Source: PALSA-1316 sp964499365 (lineage in GTDB: Bacteria > Nitrospirota > Thermodesulfovibrionia > Thermodesulfovibrionales > UBA6898). From it: 64,000 nt of DNA. Shown here piece after piece: positions 32,613-40,428 of this stretch. The DNA lies in contig CAZCKU010000005.1 in the NCBI GenBank assembly GCA_964499365.1, positions 155,706 through 219,705 of the forward strand, in the 5' to 3' direction. Positions within the stretch are counted from its first letter, which is position 1. Each line of letters begins with the position of its first letter. The notes under the pieces are model-generated. The model saw only the letters and a program-made list of their open reading frames with translations, made no database searches and was not told the origin of the DNA. Position numbers and translations under genes: made by a program.

Positions 32613-33348
32613 TTAAGGAATGAAATGACTCTAGAAATCTGGCTCACTTATGTAGCGACCGTATTTATTTTTCTCTTATCTCCTGGCCCAAGTCATATAT
32701 TTATGCTCTCAAAGAGCCTATCGCATGGTTTTGAAAAGTCGTGGGCTACTGGAGCTGGAGATTTAACAGCTCACATATGGCAAATCAGCGTAGCATCTAT
32801 TGGATTGGTAAGCTTTATCTACGCTTTTCAAAATTTCTTTGTCATCATCAAATGGGCAGGTGTTTTATTTTTAATTTATTTGGGCATCAAACAATTTACG
32901 AAAGAAAGCTCACTAAATAAGAATACGAACAAAACTGTGGTAAGAAAAGCAACATTGTTTTGGCAAGGTTTTATTATGTCCTCCAGTAACCCTAAAGCTG
33001 TTGTGTTTTTCGCAGCGTTATTTCCACAATTTATCAATACATCTGAGCCAACAACTATCCAGTTTACAATCCTGGGAGCAACCTACATCGTAATAGACGG
33101 CTGTTTTCTTATTTTCTATGGTAGTTTTGCTGAATGGTGTATGTCTCGTTTTGAAAAGCATATTGATAAATACCTAAATAAACTCTCTGGTGGTCTGCTC
33201 ATTGGCTCTGCTGTTATGTTAGGCTTAAGAGATATCAAAGAGTAATAACTAGTCAATAAAATCTTCTAACCATGGGTTCAACCAGACGCGAAGAGGCTCC
33301 GCGGCGCTAATCGTGGCTAGTGTGGTGGCGCGCTGGCTAACCCAAACG
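32613..33348 (+). mobile_element. Integron-type gene cassette (LysE gene plus attC)
   Basis: The left boundary is proposed at G|TTAAGG (32612-32618), 10 bp before the start codon, and the right one at G|TTACGC (33348-33354) inside the attC site. A single promoterless gene with its start close to the GTT boundary and an attC right after the stop is the normal cassette form. The DNA is clearly more A+T-rich than its surroundings. No intI or second clear attC is in the window. Confidence 0.65.
32625..33245 (+). CDS. LysE/RhtB-family amino-acid exporter
   Basis: 206 residues with about six hydrophobic segments. The family signature LSPGPSHIFMLSKSLSHGF lies near residue 18 and IYLGIKQF and WQGFIMSSSNPKAVVFFAALFPQF are the other conserved parts. 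Exports amino acids or homoserine-lactone-like compounds from the cytoplasm; exact substrate unknown. Base composition is A+T-rich, unlike the neighbours, and an attC site follows 18 bp after the stop, so it is acquired DNA carried as a gene cassette. Confidence 0.88.
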   Translation: MTLEIWLTYVATVFIFLLSPGPSHIFMLSKSLSHGFEKSWATGAGDLTAHIWQISVASIGLVSFIYAFQNFFVIIKWAGVLFLIYLGIKQFTKESSLNKNTNKTVVRKATLFWQGFIMSSSNPKAVVFFAALFPQFINTSEPTTIQFTILGATYIVIDGCFLIFYGSFAEWCMSRFEKHIDKYLNKLSGGLLIGSAVMLGLRDIKE

Positions 33349-33354
33349 TTACGC
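33264..33354. repeat. attC recombination site
   Basis: R'' TTCTAAC (33264-33270) and R' GTTACGC (33348-33354). L'' TGGGTTCAACCAG (33273-33285) pairs with L' CTGGCTAACCCA (33333-33344), leaving C33279 as the extrahelical base. The stem continues with CGCG (33287-33290) on GCGC-type bases 33329-33332. About 38 nt form the variable terminal part. Order, spacing and the unpaired base are those of integron attC sites. Confidence 0.8.
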
Positions 33355-33396
33355 TACATTTCTTTAGGAAACCTGCAACAGTTTCATGTCCTGATA

Positions 33397-33461
33397 CCTG
33401 TTTGTTAGTCGGTGAATCAAGCACTGCAAAGGGAACAAGGGACGATGCGGAGTTGCAGGTG
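33397..33461. repeat. 148-bp repeat, right part (copy C)
   Basis: Matches the last 65 bp of copy A with one substitution (GGGAAC for GGGGAC). Its first 14 bp, CCTGTTTGTTAGTC, duplicate the end of copy B. Confidence 0.9.
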
Positions 33462-33919
33462 TAACTAACACCTCCACTGATATTGCATCTGATGTCAGTT
33501 ACAGGAAGAATGGACGATTATGTTTCTGGCACTTTGGTGTGCAGATAACAAAAAGTAATAACGAGTCAATGATCAATACGAATGCCTGGTTGCGATGAAC
33601 GGTTACAACAACTCACAACACAAATATTGTCTAATGCAGATAAATCGCAAAGTCCCTTCCGACGTGGCCTGCGCACGAGGCAGCAGGCGGTCAGAAATCA
33701 CACCGTCTTGAAAGGCCTTGGTGAGAGTTCTGACCGCCTGGGACAACAGGATCAACAGTCTATATGGGGAGCTCTTGCCGCCTAAAACTTAAGAGCCAGA
33801 CGTACCCCCGGAGTGTCTGCCTGTGCATGGGGCGTCGGTGCAGCCACCCGTTGCAAAGAACCTTCAGCCCATACCCTGTTGCCGGATTTCCGACGGCAGT
33901 CTTTGCCATGAAAACTCCG
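33462..33919. other. Non-coding gap, no gene recognised
   Basis: Only short, unsupported frames. AGGTG-TAACTAA-CACCT just after copy C forms a small hairpin. Probably decayed DNA at the edge of the accessory region. Confidence 0.4.
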
Positions 33920-34387
33920 CTACTTGCCGCTGTAAGCCCGCCTAAGGGCTGCAATATCAATCTTCTTCATCTTGAGCATGGCCAGCATCACGCGCCTTGC
34001 TTTATTCAGATCGCTGTCCTGCATCAGGGTGGTCAATATGGTCGGGACCACCTGCCACGACACCCCGTATTTGTCCTTGAGCCAGCCGCATTGTCCCTTT
34101 TCACCTCCTGCTGAGAGCTTGTTCCAGAAGTGATCCACCTCTTTTTGTGTCCTGCAGTTCACCACAAACGATATTGCCTCGGTGATCGGCCGGAATGGCC
34201 CGGCTGCCATGAGCGTGAACTCCTGCCCTGCCAGTTCGATGGTAACAACGTCGACCGTTCCGGACGGCGTGCCTTTGATTGTCTGTATCTCTTTTATCTT
34301 TGAGCGGGAACCAAATATCTTTACATAATAAGCTGCAGCCTTTTTCGCATCCCTTTCGAACCAGATAAACGGTGTGATTTTCTGCAT
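33920..34387 (-). CDS. VOC-family protein, PhnB/YhdN type
   Basis: 155 residues. MQKITPFIWFERDAKKAAAYYVKIF is the standard start of the PhnB-like VOC family (often labelled 3-demethylubiquinone methyltransferase-like). VNCRTQKEVDHFWNKLSAGG and CGWLKDKYGVSWQVVP are the other conserved blocks. Metal-dependent or metal-free paired beta-alpha-beta fold, substrate unknown. Last gene of a small minus-strand group behind a second VOC gene and regulators. Confidence 0.85.
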   Translation of the reverse strand: MQKITPFIWFERDAKKAAAYYVKIFGSRSKIKEIQTIKGTPSGTVDVVTIELAGQEFTLMAAGPFRPITEAISFVVNCRTQKEVDHFWNKLSAGGEKGQCGWLKDKYGVSWQVVPTILTTLMQDSDLNKARRVMLAMLKMKKIDIAALRRAYSGK

Positions 34388-34400
34388 CGGCCTGATCCTC

Positions 34401-34814
34401 CTATTCAGCTTCCGTCACATGCCAGTTGTGGGGGACCGGCTGAAGCATGCTCACCCGGTTGCCCTCCGTATCGGTAAATGATACATACTGTCCGACACCC
34501 GGAATATCCATCGGCTCGCCAAGCACCGTGCCGCCTTCGGCTGCGACCTTCTTCATGGATGCTCTGATGTCGTCAACCGCAATAACCACAGACGGATACT
34601 GGGCCGGCCATTCAGGCTTTCTCTCAAAAAAACCGCCGTTGATAACACCCCTTCTTTTCGGGCCGGCCTCATCGGTCTCGGTTGTTGAGGCGAGGACGTA
34701 ATCGTCCATCTCCGGACCGAGCATCTTAATCTGCCAGCCGAAAGACTTCTCATAAAATCTCGCCATTCTTGACCTGTCGTCATACGGCATCTCGAAATGA
34801 ACTACAGGATCCAT
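34401..34814 (-). CDS. VOC-family (glyoxalase-like) protein
   Basis: 137 residues. HFEMPYDDRSRMARFYEKSFGW at the start and VGQYVSFTDTEGNRVSMLQP at the end are typical of the CFP32/27-kDa-antigen-like VOC group. Substrate unknown. 13 bp upstream of the PhnB-like gene, so co-transcribed with it. AGGAGGTAAC precedes the ATG. Confidence 0.85.
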   Translation of the reverse strand: MDPVVHFEMPYDDRSRMARFYEKSFGWQIKMLGPEMDDYVLASTTETDEAGPKRRGVINGGFFERKPEWPAQYPSVVIAVDDIRASMKKVAAEGGTVLGEPMDIPGVGQYVSFTDTEGNRVSMLQPVPHNWHVTEAE

Positions 34815-34841
34815 GTTACCTCCTTCTTTTGTCCCGGTCCT

Positions 34842-35024
34842 TTACTTTGAGGGTTCATAATAGCAGGCCTTGGGCGAGATCACCCTGGACTGTTTCTTCA
34901 GCATGTTGATGATTTTTGAAACTTCCGTTTTCTCCAGTCCGGTCGCCTCTGCAATGTCGCCGGCCTTGAGGGGCTTTCCAGCCTTTTTCATCGCATCCAG
35001 AACCGTTTTTTCTCTGTCTGCCAT
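34842..35024 (-). CDS. Small winged-helix transcription regulator
   Basis: 60 residues from the ATG preceded by AAGGGAGAT. VLDAMKKAGKPLKAGDIAEATGLEKTEVSKIINMLKKQSRVIS is a compact winged helix ending in a strand (ACYYEPSK). A stand-alone DNA-binding domain of this type usually controls neighbours; here the two VOC genes downstream. A longer start adds 8 residues without support. Confidence 0.7.
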   Translation of the reverse strand: MADREKTVLDAMKKAGKPLKAGDIAEATGLEKTEVSKIINMLKKQSRVISPKACYYEPSK

Positions 35025-35068
35025 ACCGATCTCCCTTGAAAATATCATTCCGTCGCCGAGGGCGACGA

Positions 35069-35078
35069 TGTATATACA
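35069..35078. promoter_or_regulatory. MarR-type half-conserved operator
   Basis: TGTATATACA, a perfect 10-bp palindrome, 45 bp upstream of the winged-helix gene. It matches the core of the longer palindrome at the marR-like gene. Confidence 0.55.
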
Positions 35079-35099
35079 ACATTAAGCACAAAAAATATA

Positions 35100-35567
35100 T
35101 CAGGCCGAATTGGCGGTCTTTCTCATTATCCCGTGCAGATCGTGCACCGCCGCAACTCCTGACCCGCCCAACAGGCGGGCTGCTGCTTCCTGAGCCTTCT
35201 GCCAGGCGCCGTGCATCGAGGCGAGCATCTTTCGTCCCTTCGGGGTTACCGTGATTATCTGTGCCAGTCCCCTGCCGCCTTCCGAGGCCTTTATCCAGCC
35301 CTGCTTCTTCATGCGGCTGAGATTTCTGCTCACGGTTGATTTCTCCATCACAAGGGCTTTGCTTATCAGCGAAGGGCCGGCTTCTCCCACAATCGACAGC
35401 ATTATCAGCATGGTTGCCTGGTTGACGGTTATCCCCAGCGGCAGAAGCTCCGCGTCATAAATACTGGTGACTATCCGGTTTAAAACCCTCACTCTGTAAG
35501 CGATGCATTCCGCTCCCATGGTCTTTGCCAGTTCAGCCGCTTCTGTTGTCCCGAATTTATCTTTCAT
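35100..35567 (-). CDS. MarR-family transcription regulator
   Basis: 155 residues from ATG 35565-35567; the frame is open further upstream, and an ATG 7 codons earlier would put the operator palindrome inside the gene. The winged helix is visible in LPLGITVNQATMLIMLSIVGEAGPSLISKALVMEKSTVSRNLSRMKKQGWI followed by the wing ITVTPKGRKML. Probably represses its own gene and the downstream winged-helix/VOC group through TGTATATACA sites. Ligand unknown. Confidence 0.8.
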   Translation of the reverse strand: MKDKFGTTEAAELAKTMGAECIAYRVRVLNRIVTSIYDAELLPLGITVNQATMLIMLSIVGEAGPSLISKALVMEKSTVSRNLSRMKKQGWIKASEGGRGLAQIITVTPKGRKMLASMHGAWQKAQEAAARLLGGSGVAAVHDLHGIMRKTANSA

Positions 35568-35569
35568 GA

Positions 35570-35585
35570 TGTTGTATATACAACA
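35570..35585. promoter_or_regulatory. 16-bp perfect palindrome at the marR-like start
   Basis: TGTTGTATATACAACA ends 3 bp before the ATG, where binding would block transcription start or translation. Typical size and symmetry for MarR dimers. Confidence 0.7.
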
Positions 35586-35851
35586 CATTAATCCAAACAC
35601 CCGGACATTGTCAACCCGTTTAGTGGCAGAATCCAAATATATCAGGCAGATTCCCTGCGCCTGTTCTGCGCTCCTGTCTTCCCCGGGCGCTCTGACTACC
35701 GGAGCGGGCCTCGGATACATATGCTGAAGTGCTCTCCTAGTGATTGATCATCCGAAATGCCAATCTCTCATCGTACTCCAGTCCGTAGATTGAGAAATAA
35801 TCCTTCTCCATGGAGATGTCGTGCCTCTGCTCAGATTCACGCCTCAACAGA

Positions 35852-36775
35852 CTATTTCGGGGTCAGATATTTTGCTGTTACATTGCCTTCCACAAACATT
35901 TCAAAATAATGCCGTTTCGGGACAGACCTGAGTATTGCCTCAGCGATATACTTCGCGTCTTTCCCCTGGGCAGCCAGTTCCCGGCCGACCTTCTCGCAGG
36001 TGACCAGGTACTGCTTCATGTCCTGAATGTCCTTTTTAGTCGCGAGGGGGCCATGCCCCGGGACAATGGCAGAAACATCCATGGATAATATACTGTCGAG
36101 CACATTTACCCACCCTGGGATGTCACCGTCCCTCATATTCGGATGAAAATCGGTAAACTGGACGTCTCCGGCAAACAGGGTTTTAGCATCCGGGATATAC
36201 ACAACAATACTGCCGTCTGTATGTGATGACCCGGCATTTATCAGCTCAACCTTGCGCTCCCCAAGATCTATCTCCATCCTGTCGCTGAAAGTGAGTGTTG
36301 GCACAACGACCTTCGTGCCCTGAAGCATCTCTCCGGTAAGGCCGTAGTTTCCTGCCTTCTGAAGGATCGTGGAGGCAGCAGCCTCGGCGTTTTTCTTGCA
36401 ATTCTTATGAGCAATCACGGGTGACCCGAGACTGGCGAATTCCGCGTTGCCGAGCGAGTGGTCGAGGTGCTCATGCGTATTGACCACATACCTGATCGGT
36501 TTGTCCGTGACCGCCCTGATGTCTTTGATAAAACGCTGCGCCTCTTTTGAGGATATGAGGGTGTCGACCACAACAATCCCGTCTCTCCCCACGATAATCC
36601 CTGCATTCGCACCAAAACTGCTTGACGGAGCAGGATTTTTCGCGTCGATGTACGAGTAGATACCTTCAGCAATCTTCGTCAACCCCGGATGGCGGGGAGC
36701 CTCCTCCCCAATGGCCAAACTGCCCGTTAGCATAAAAACAAAAAACAATCCTGCAGACACCATAAACCTATTCAT
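35852..36775 (-). CDS. Exported MBL-fold metallo-hydrolase
   Basis: 307 residues with a signal peptide (about 1-23, FVFMLTGSLAIG). The metal motif THEHLDHS near residue 101, the asparagine/histidine block NAGSSHTDGSIVVY with a GDVQF aspartate near 200, and VPGHGPLATKKDIQDM near 240 define a binuclear metallo-beta-lactamase fold of the SoxH/quinoprotein-relay-associated type. Likely periplasmic. Substrate not predictable; it is not evidence for beta-lactam resistance. Confidence 0.85.
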   Translation of the reverse strand: MNRFMVSAGLFFVFMLTGSLAIGEEAPRHPGLTKIAEGIYSYIDAKNPAPSSSFGANAGIIVGRDGIVVVDTLISSKEAQRFIKDIRAVTDKPIRYVVNTHEHLDHSLGNAEFASLGSPVIAHKNCKKNAEAAASTILQKAGNYGLTGEMLQGTKVVVPTLTFSDRMEIDLGERKVELINAGSSHTDGSIVVYIPDAKTLFAGDVQFTDFHPNMRDGDIPGWVNVLDSILSMDVSAIVPGHGPLATKKDIQDMKQYLVTCEKVGRELAAQGKDAKYIAEAILRSVPKRHYFEMFVEGNVTAKYLTPK

Positions 36776-36797
36776 TGCCGCCCCCTGTTGTTATAAA

Positions 36798-37622
36798 TTA
36801 CAATGCGTGGTTCGAAACAGCCACCGCAAACAAGACCTCGACTTCCAGCCAAATACCTTGTTCATCAGCAACATTATCCACCTCTCTTAAATGCTCATCC
36901 ATAAACCGCGTCACCTCTTGTTCGGAAAGCCCGCTAAACAAACCGCGATACCCGCTGTTCCACAGGACATCCCGCCATTCCATACCGCTTTTTAAAAAAT
37001 AGCCCATCTGCCTTGACTGGACATCAATCTCCCGGTAACCTGCTCCGCTCAGAATCCCGCTGATTTTATCCGGGCTGTCCAGCCGCATCCATGAGAGTTT
37101 CGGTTCTTCAACTCCATACCCTTTAATCCTGTCTATCAATAATTTTCTTAAGGGCATCATGAGCGTAGGGGTAAAACTCGTTATGCCAAGCTTCGCGCCA
37201 GGCTTCAGGACCCTTGAAATACACGTTAAGCCATTCTCCATGTCCGGCAAAAAAAAGAGGCCGAAGGCACAGCAGGCAGCATCGAAGGTGCTATTTTCAA
37301 AGCCCATATCTTCAATATCGCAGCGTTTGAATGTCGTATTTTGCAAATTCATTTTATATGCCTTACTGACAGCTTTCTGCAACATCGTCTCCGATATGTC
37401 AATACCGGTTGCATGCCCCTTCTTCAGTGCCTGGGCAGCCGCTATCGCCACATGCCCGGTACCGGTAGCAATATCCAGCAAATTCTCGTCGCCGTTTAGA
37501 CGCATACTTTTGATCAGCCACGAAGCGCTTTCGGCAAAAAAACGCAGACCCGGACAATCGTAGCCCTCGCCTGCCATGTCAAAGGCGGCCTTTACCTTTT
37601 GTTTCTGTTCATCATGGTTCAT
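36798..37622 (-). CDS. SAM-dependent class I methyltransferase
   Basis: 274 residues. Motif I is LLDIATGTGHVA near residue 46, the acidic SAM residue in GIDISETML, and post-motif FDAACCAFGLFFLPDM near 115. The N terminus (KVKAAFDMAGEGYDCPGLRFF) resembles UbiE/COQ5-like and Methyltransf_11 proteins. Substrate unknown. 22 bp from the MBL gene on the same strand. Confidence 0.85.
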   Translation of the reverse strand: MNHDEQKQKVKAAFDMAGEGYDCPGLRFFAESASWLIKSMRLNGDENLLDIATGTGHVAIAAAQALKKGHATGIDISETMLQKAVSKAYKMNLQNTTFKRCDIEDMGFENSTFDAACCAFGLFFLPDMENGLTCISRVLKPGAKLGITSFTPTLMMPLRKLLIDRIKGYGVEEPKLSWMRLDSPDKISGILSGAGYREIDVQSRQMGYFLKSGMEWRDVLWNSGYRGLFSGLSEQEVTRFMDEHLREVDNVADEQGIWLEVEVLFAVAVSNHAL

Positions 37623-37658
37623 CGTTCAGCAGCCTCTCCATAAATTCCAACAGTGAGT

Positions 37659-38111
37659 TCATTCAATCAATCCCTTTGCCCGCAGCAATTCCGGATTATC
37701 CATGATCGCCATGGCAGTCTTCATCTTGTGGAAGCCGATCCTGCCGTAGAAGGGTTCTTTACCGGGGTTAGCAAAGAGCATGATGATCTCTGCATTCGCT
37801 CTTTCAAGCAGATACTCCATGATCAGGGTCCCTATGCCTTTTCCCTGATATTGCGGAAGGACAACCACATCGTAAATAGCCGCCCGCAAGGCCCCGTCAG
37901 AAATACCGCGGCCGGCGCCGATCAGCTTGCCGCCATGATATGCAAAACAGCGCATTTCACTGTTGCGAAAGGCTGTTTCGAGCTTTACAAGGTCTCTCTT
38001 CCCCAGAGGAGCCGCCTCTATGACGTCGGCAAGTTCCCGCCAAGTGATATTGTCGGCGTCGTCAGAAAACCGGATATCCGTGTTCTCCGTGCCTGTCGTT
38101 ATTCCAGCCAC
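37659..38111 (-). CDS. GNAT-family N-acetyltransferase
   Basis: 150 residues with the acetyl-CoA loop LPQYQGKGIGTLIMEYLL and the later EPFYGRIGFHKMKTAM, both family signatures. Substrate unknown. Its start overlaps the end of the nitroreductase gene by 13 bp, so the two are coupled. Confidence 0.88.
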   Translation of the reverse strand: MAGITTGTENTDIRFSDDADNITWRELADVIEAAPLGKRDLVKLETAFRNSEMRCFAYHGGKLIGAGRGISDGALRAAIYDVVVLPQYQGKGIGTLIMEYLLERANAEIIMLFANPGKEPFYGRIGFHKMKTAMAIMDNPELLRAKGLIE

Positions 38112-38926
38112 GTTATATCAGCCTCTTTCCTCAGCGGCAGCCGGTGGTACGCATATTTCGGGTACCCGAGCATCATCGCACCGCAGCAGACATTTCCTTC
38201 AGGCAGGGAGAGCGCCTCGACAAGGGGAGGCCAACTCGCAGCTGCAATCATGAAAAAACCTGCCCAGCAGGTGCCGAGACCGAAGGACGGGGCTGCCAGG
38301 TCCAGGAACGTCAGCGCGATGACGCTGTCTGTCCGGCCCATCATATAGTCCATCGGCGCGTGCGCCACAACGAGCGACGGGGCTCCCCTGCTGATCAGAT
38401 CGAGCCCTGACTCCCAGGCCCGTACCATGCCGGCCAGGTTGTATCTCACCGCCATGGGATCGTTCTCCTTTATCATGTAGCGGATGAGGTCGACGACCAA
38501 CCCCGAGAGCTCCCGGACCTTCTCGCGGGAGTTCACGGCAAGCCACTTTACCTGCTGGCTGTTCGTGCCTGTCGGGGCATACCGTGCGATGTCCAGCAGC
38601 TTTGCGAGTTTTTCCCGCTCTACCGGGCTCTCCCGGTAGGTACGGATCGACCGCCTGGAACGCAGGAAATGCTCGACATGCGCGGCATCCAGCGCCAGGT
38701 CCTTCCTTACCGGGGGACAATCTTCAGTCCTCATTTCGGAAAGAGAGAAGGCCCCATGGGGACAGACAGCAACACAATGCCCGCACCTGATGCACCGCTC
38801 TTCCGCGCCTTCCACCGGTGACGGCGGCAGGGAAGCCTCCTTCATTTCGAGAATACGCATCGGGCATTCCGCCACGCAGATACCGTCGCGCCCGCATTTT
38901 TCACCATCAATCTCAAATAACCCCAT
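38099..38926 (-). CDS. Ferredoxin-nitroreductase fusion protein
   Basis: 275 residues. The N-terminal 75 residues carry two [4Fe-4S] sets (CGRDGICVAECP and CIRCGHCVAVCP). From about 85 an FMN nitroreductase domain follows (RRSIRTYRESPVEREKL, YAPTGTNSQQVKW, and GTCWAGFF near 225). The fusion suggests ferredoxin-type electrons reach FMN within one chain. Common in anaerobes; substrate unknown. Confidence 0.88.
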   Translation of the reverse strand: MGLFEIDGEKCGRDGICVAECPMRILEMKEASLPPSPVEGAEERCIRCGHCVAVCPHGAFSLSEMRTEDCPPVRKDLALDAAHVEHFLRSRRSIRTYRESPVEREKLAKLLDIARYAPTGTNSQQVKWLAVNSREKVRELSGLVVDLIRYMIKENDPMAVRYNLAGMVRAWESGLDLISRGAPSLVVAHAPMDYMMGRTDSVIALTFLDLAAPSFGLGTCWAGFFMIAAASWPPLVEALSLPEGNVCCGAMMLGYPKYAYHRLPLRKEADITWLE

Positions 38927-38966
38927 ATGAAACCTCCTTGAGTAAATTTCCTGATTTGCCGACTGT

Positions 38967-39512
38967 TCAGTCTCTCACAAGCACGGCAGGCAGGGCGGGT
39001 CGTGCCTGCAATGTCTTCAGGGCCGCCTCTTTGAGTCCGCCCGCGCCCAGGTCCTCCTTGCCGGTGATCTGTTCGATATCTATCCTCACCACGCCGGTGA
39101 TCGCCAGTTTCTCCTCAGGAAAATCCCCGTACCCGCCTTCGGGCTGGTATTTCTCCATAAGACATTTCAGCCCGAATATCTTTTCATCGAGTCCATCGAC
39201 GATCACTGCCCTTCCCCTGATGATAACACTCCGGTAGAGATATGTTGCCCTGCAGGGGCTGCCGTCGCTTTTGACGAGTGCTATCGGCAGGTCCACCTCG
39301 AAGCAGACCCTGTTGTCTCTGTTAATATCGTCCAGCTTCTCCCCCTCGCGCGCTGTGTGGAAGTAAATTCGCCGGTCATGATACGCAAAGTTCAGGGGCT
39401 TGACCATAGGGTACCCGTCCCCTCCGACCGTCCCCAGTCTGCCAACATGGGCGGTATTGAGAAGATCAATTATGACAGCCGCATCCTTTATTTCCTTCTT
39501 TGCCTGACGCAT
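38967..39512 (-). CDS. Pyridoxamine 5'-phosphate oxidase-family flavin-binding protein
   Basis: 181 residues. HVGRLGTVGGDGYPMVKPLNFAY and RIYFHTAREGEKLDDINRDNRVCFEVD form the split beta-barrel that binds FMN, F420 or haem. CRATYLYRSVIIRGRAVIVD continues the barrel. This NimA-like subgroup is distinct from biosynthetic PdxH. Function unknown; same-strand neighbour of the nitroreductase. Confidence 0.8.
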   Translation of the reverse strand: MRQAKKEIKDAAVIIDLLNTAHVGRLGTVGGDGYPMVKPLNFAYHDRRIYFHTAREGEKLDDINRDNRVCFEVDLPIALVKSDGSPCRATYLYRSVIIRGRAVIVDGLDEKIFGLKCLMEKYQPEGGYGDFPEEKLAITGVVRIDIEQITGKEDLGAGGLKEAALKTLQARPALPAVLVRD

Positions 39513-39549
39513 CGTTCACCTCTCTTCAGCAGATTGAGACATGACTATT

Positions 39550-40428
39550 TTATTCCTTCCGGCTACTGATGACAATACCGACCCCGGCTATGATCACCAG
39601 CATCGAAAGGGCCTCTGTTCCGCCGATCGTCTCACCGGCCAGCAGCACCCCAAGGAGCACGGCAATGACAGGGTTCACATAGGCATAGCTCGAGGCCAGA
39701 GCAGTTCTCACCTTCTCAAGGAGATAAAGGTATGCGCTGAACCCGACGAGCGAACCGAAGACGATCAGCCAGCCGACCGCAACAGCGGGACGCCACGCCA
39801 GCGTTGGGGGAATCCGCTCTCCCGAAAGGGTGCTTGCAATCAGGAGCAGTCCCCCGCCGCAGATCATCTCGACGGCGCTCGCCATCATTCCCTTCGGCAT
39901 CCGCAGGTATCCGCTCCAGACCGATCCAAAGGCCCAGGACGCAGCAGCAAGGAGCAGGATACAAGCGCCGACGGGAGCAGCGCTCAAGGTTCCCCTGACA
40001 CTCAGGAGGACTACGCCGGTCAGTCCCAGCAACAGGCCCGCCCACTCACTACGGGAAGGCCACCGGCCCCAGATCCCTGCAAACAGGACCATGAAGAGGG
40101 GAGTGGTAGCAATCATCAGGGCGGCAAGTCCGGACGCCACTGTCTGTTCGGCAAAGACAACTCCGCCATTGCCCACAAGCAGCAGAAGCCCCCCGATAAT
40201 GGCTCCGTTTCTCCATTCCTCAGCGGAAGGTGCCTTCTGCCCTCTCAGCCGGAGGATCAGATATAGTATGACGCCCGCGATACAATAGCGGGTCCCGGCC
40301 ATAAGAAATGGAGGGAACCCTTCGAGCCCGATCCTGATGGCAAGATACGTGGAACCCCAGAAGAAATAGACACAGAGCAGCGCGGCAATGACCCTGCCCC
40401 TGCCCTCCGCACCTTCAATCAGAGCCAC
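39550..40428 (-). CDS. EamA/DMT-family transporter
   Basis: 292 residues with ten hydrophobic segments in two EamA repeats. CVYFFWGSTYLAIRIGLEGFPPFLMAGTRY is the classical start of YedA-type exporters and VNPVIAVLLGVLLAGETIG near 265 is the conserved end of repeat 2. Inner-membrane exporter of amino acids or metabolites; substrate unknown. Overlaps the end of leuA by 14 bp, so probably co-transcribed with it. Confidence 0.88.
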   Translation of the reverse strand: MALIEGAEGRGRVIAALLCVYFFWGSTYLAIRIGLEGFPPFLMAGTRYCIAGVILYLILRLRGQKAPSAEEWRNGAIIGGLLLLVGNGGVVFAEQTVASGLAALMIATTPLFMVLFAGIWGRWPSRSEWAGLLLGLTGVVLLSVRGTLSAAPVGACILLLAAASWAFGSVWSGYLRMPKGMMASAVEMICGGGLLLIASTLSGERIPPTLAWRPAVAVGWLIVFGSLVGFSAYLYLLEKVRTALASSYAYVNPVIAVLLGVLLAGETIGGTEALSMLVIIAGVGIVISSRKE

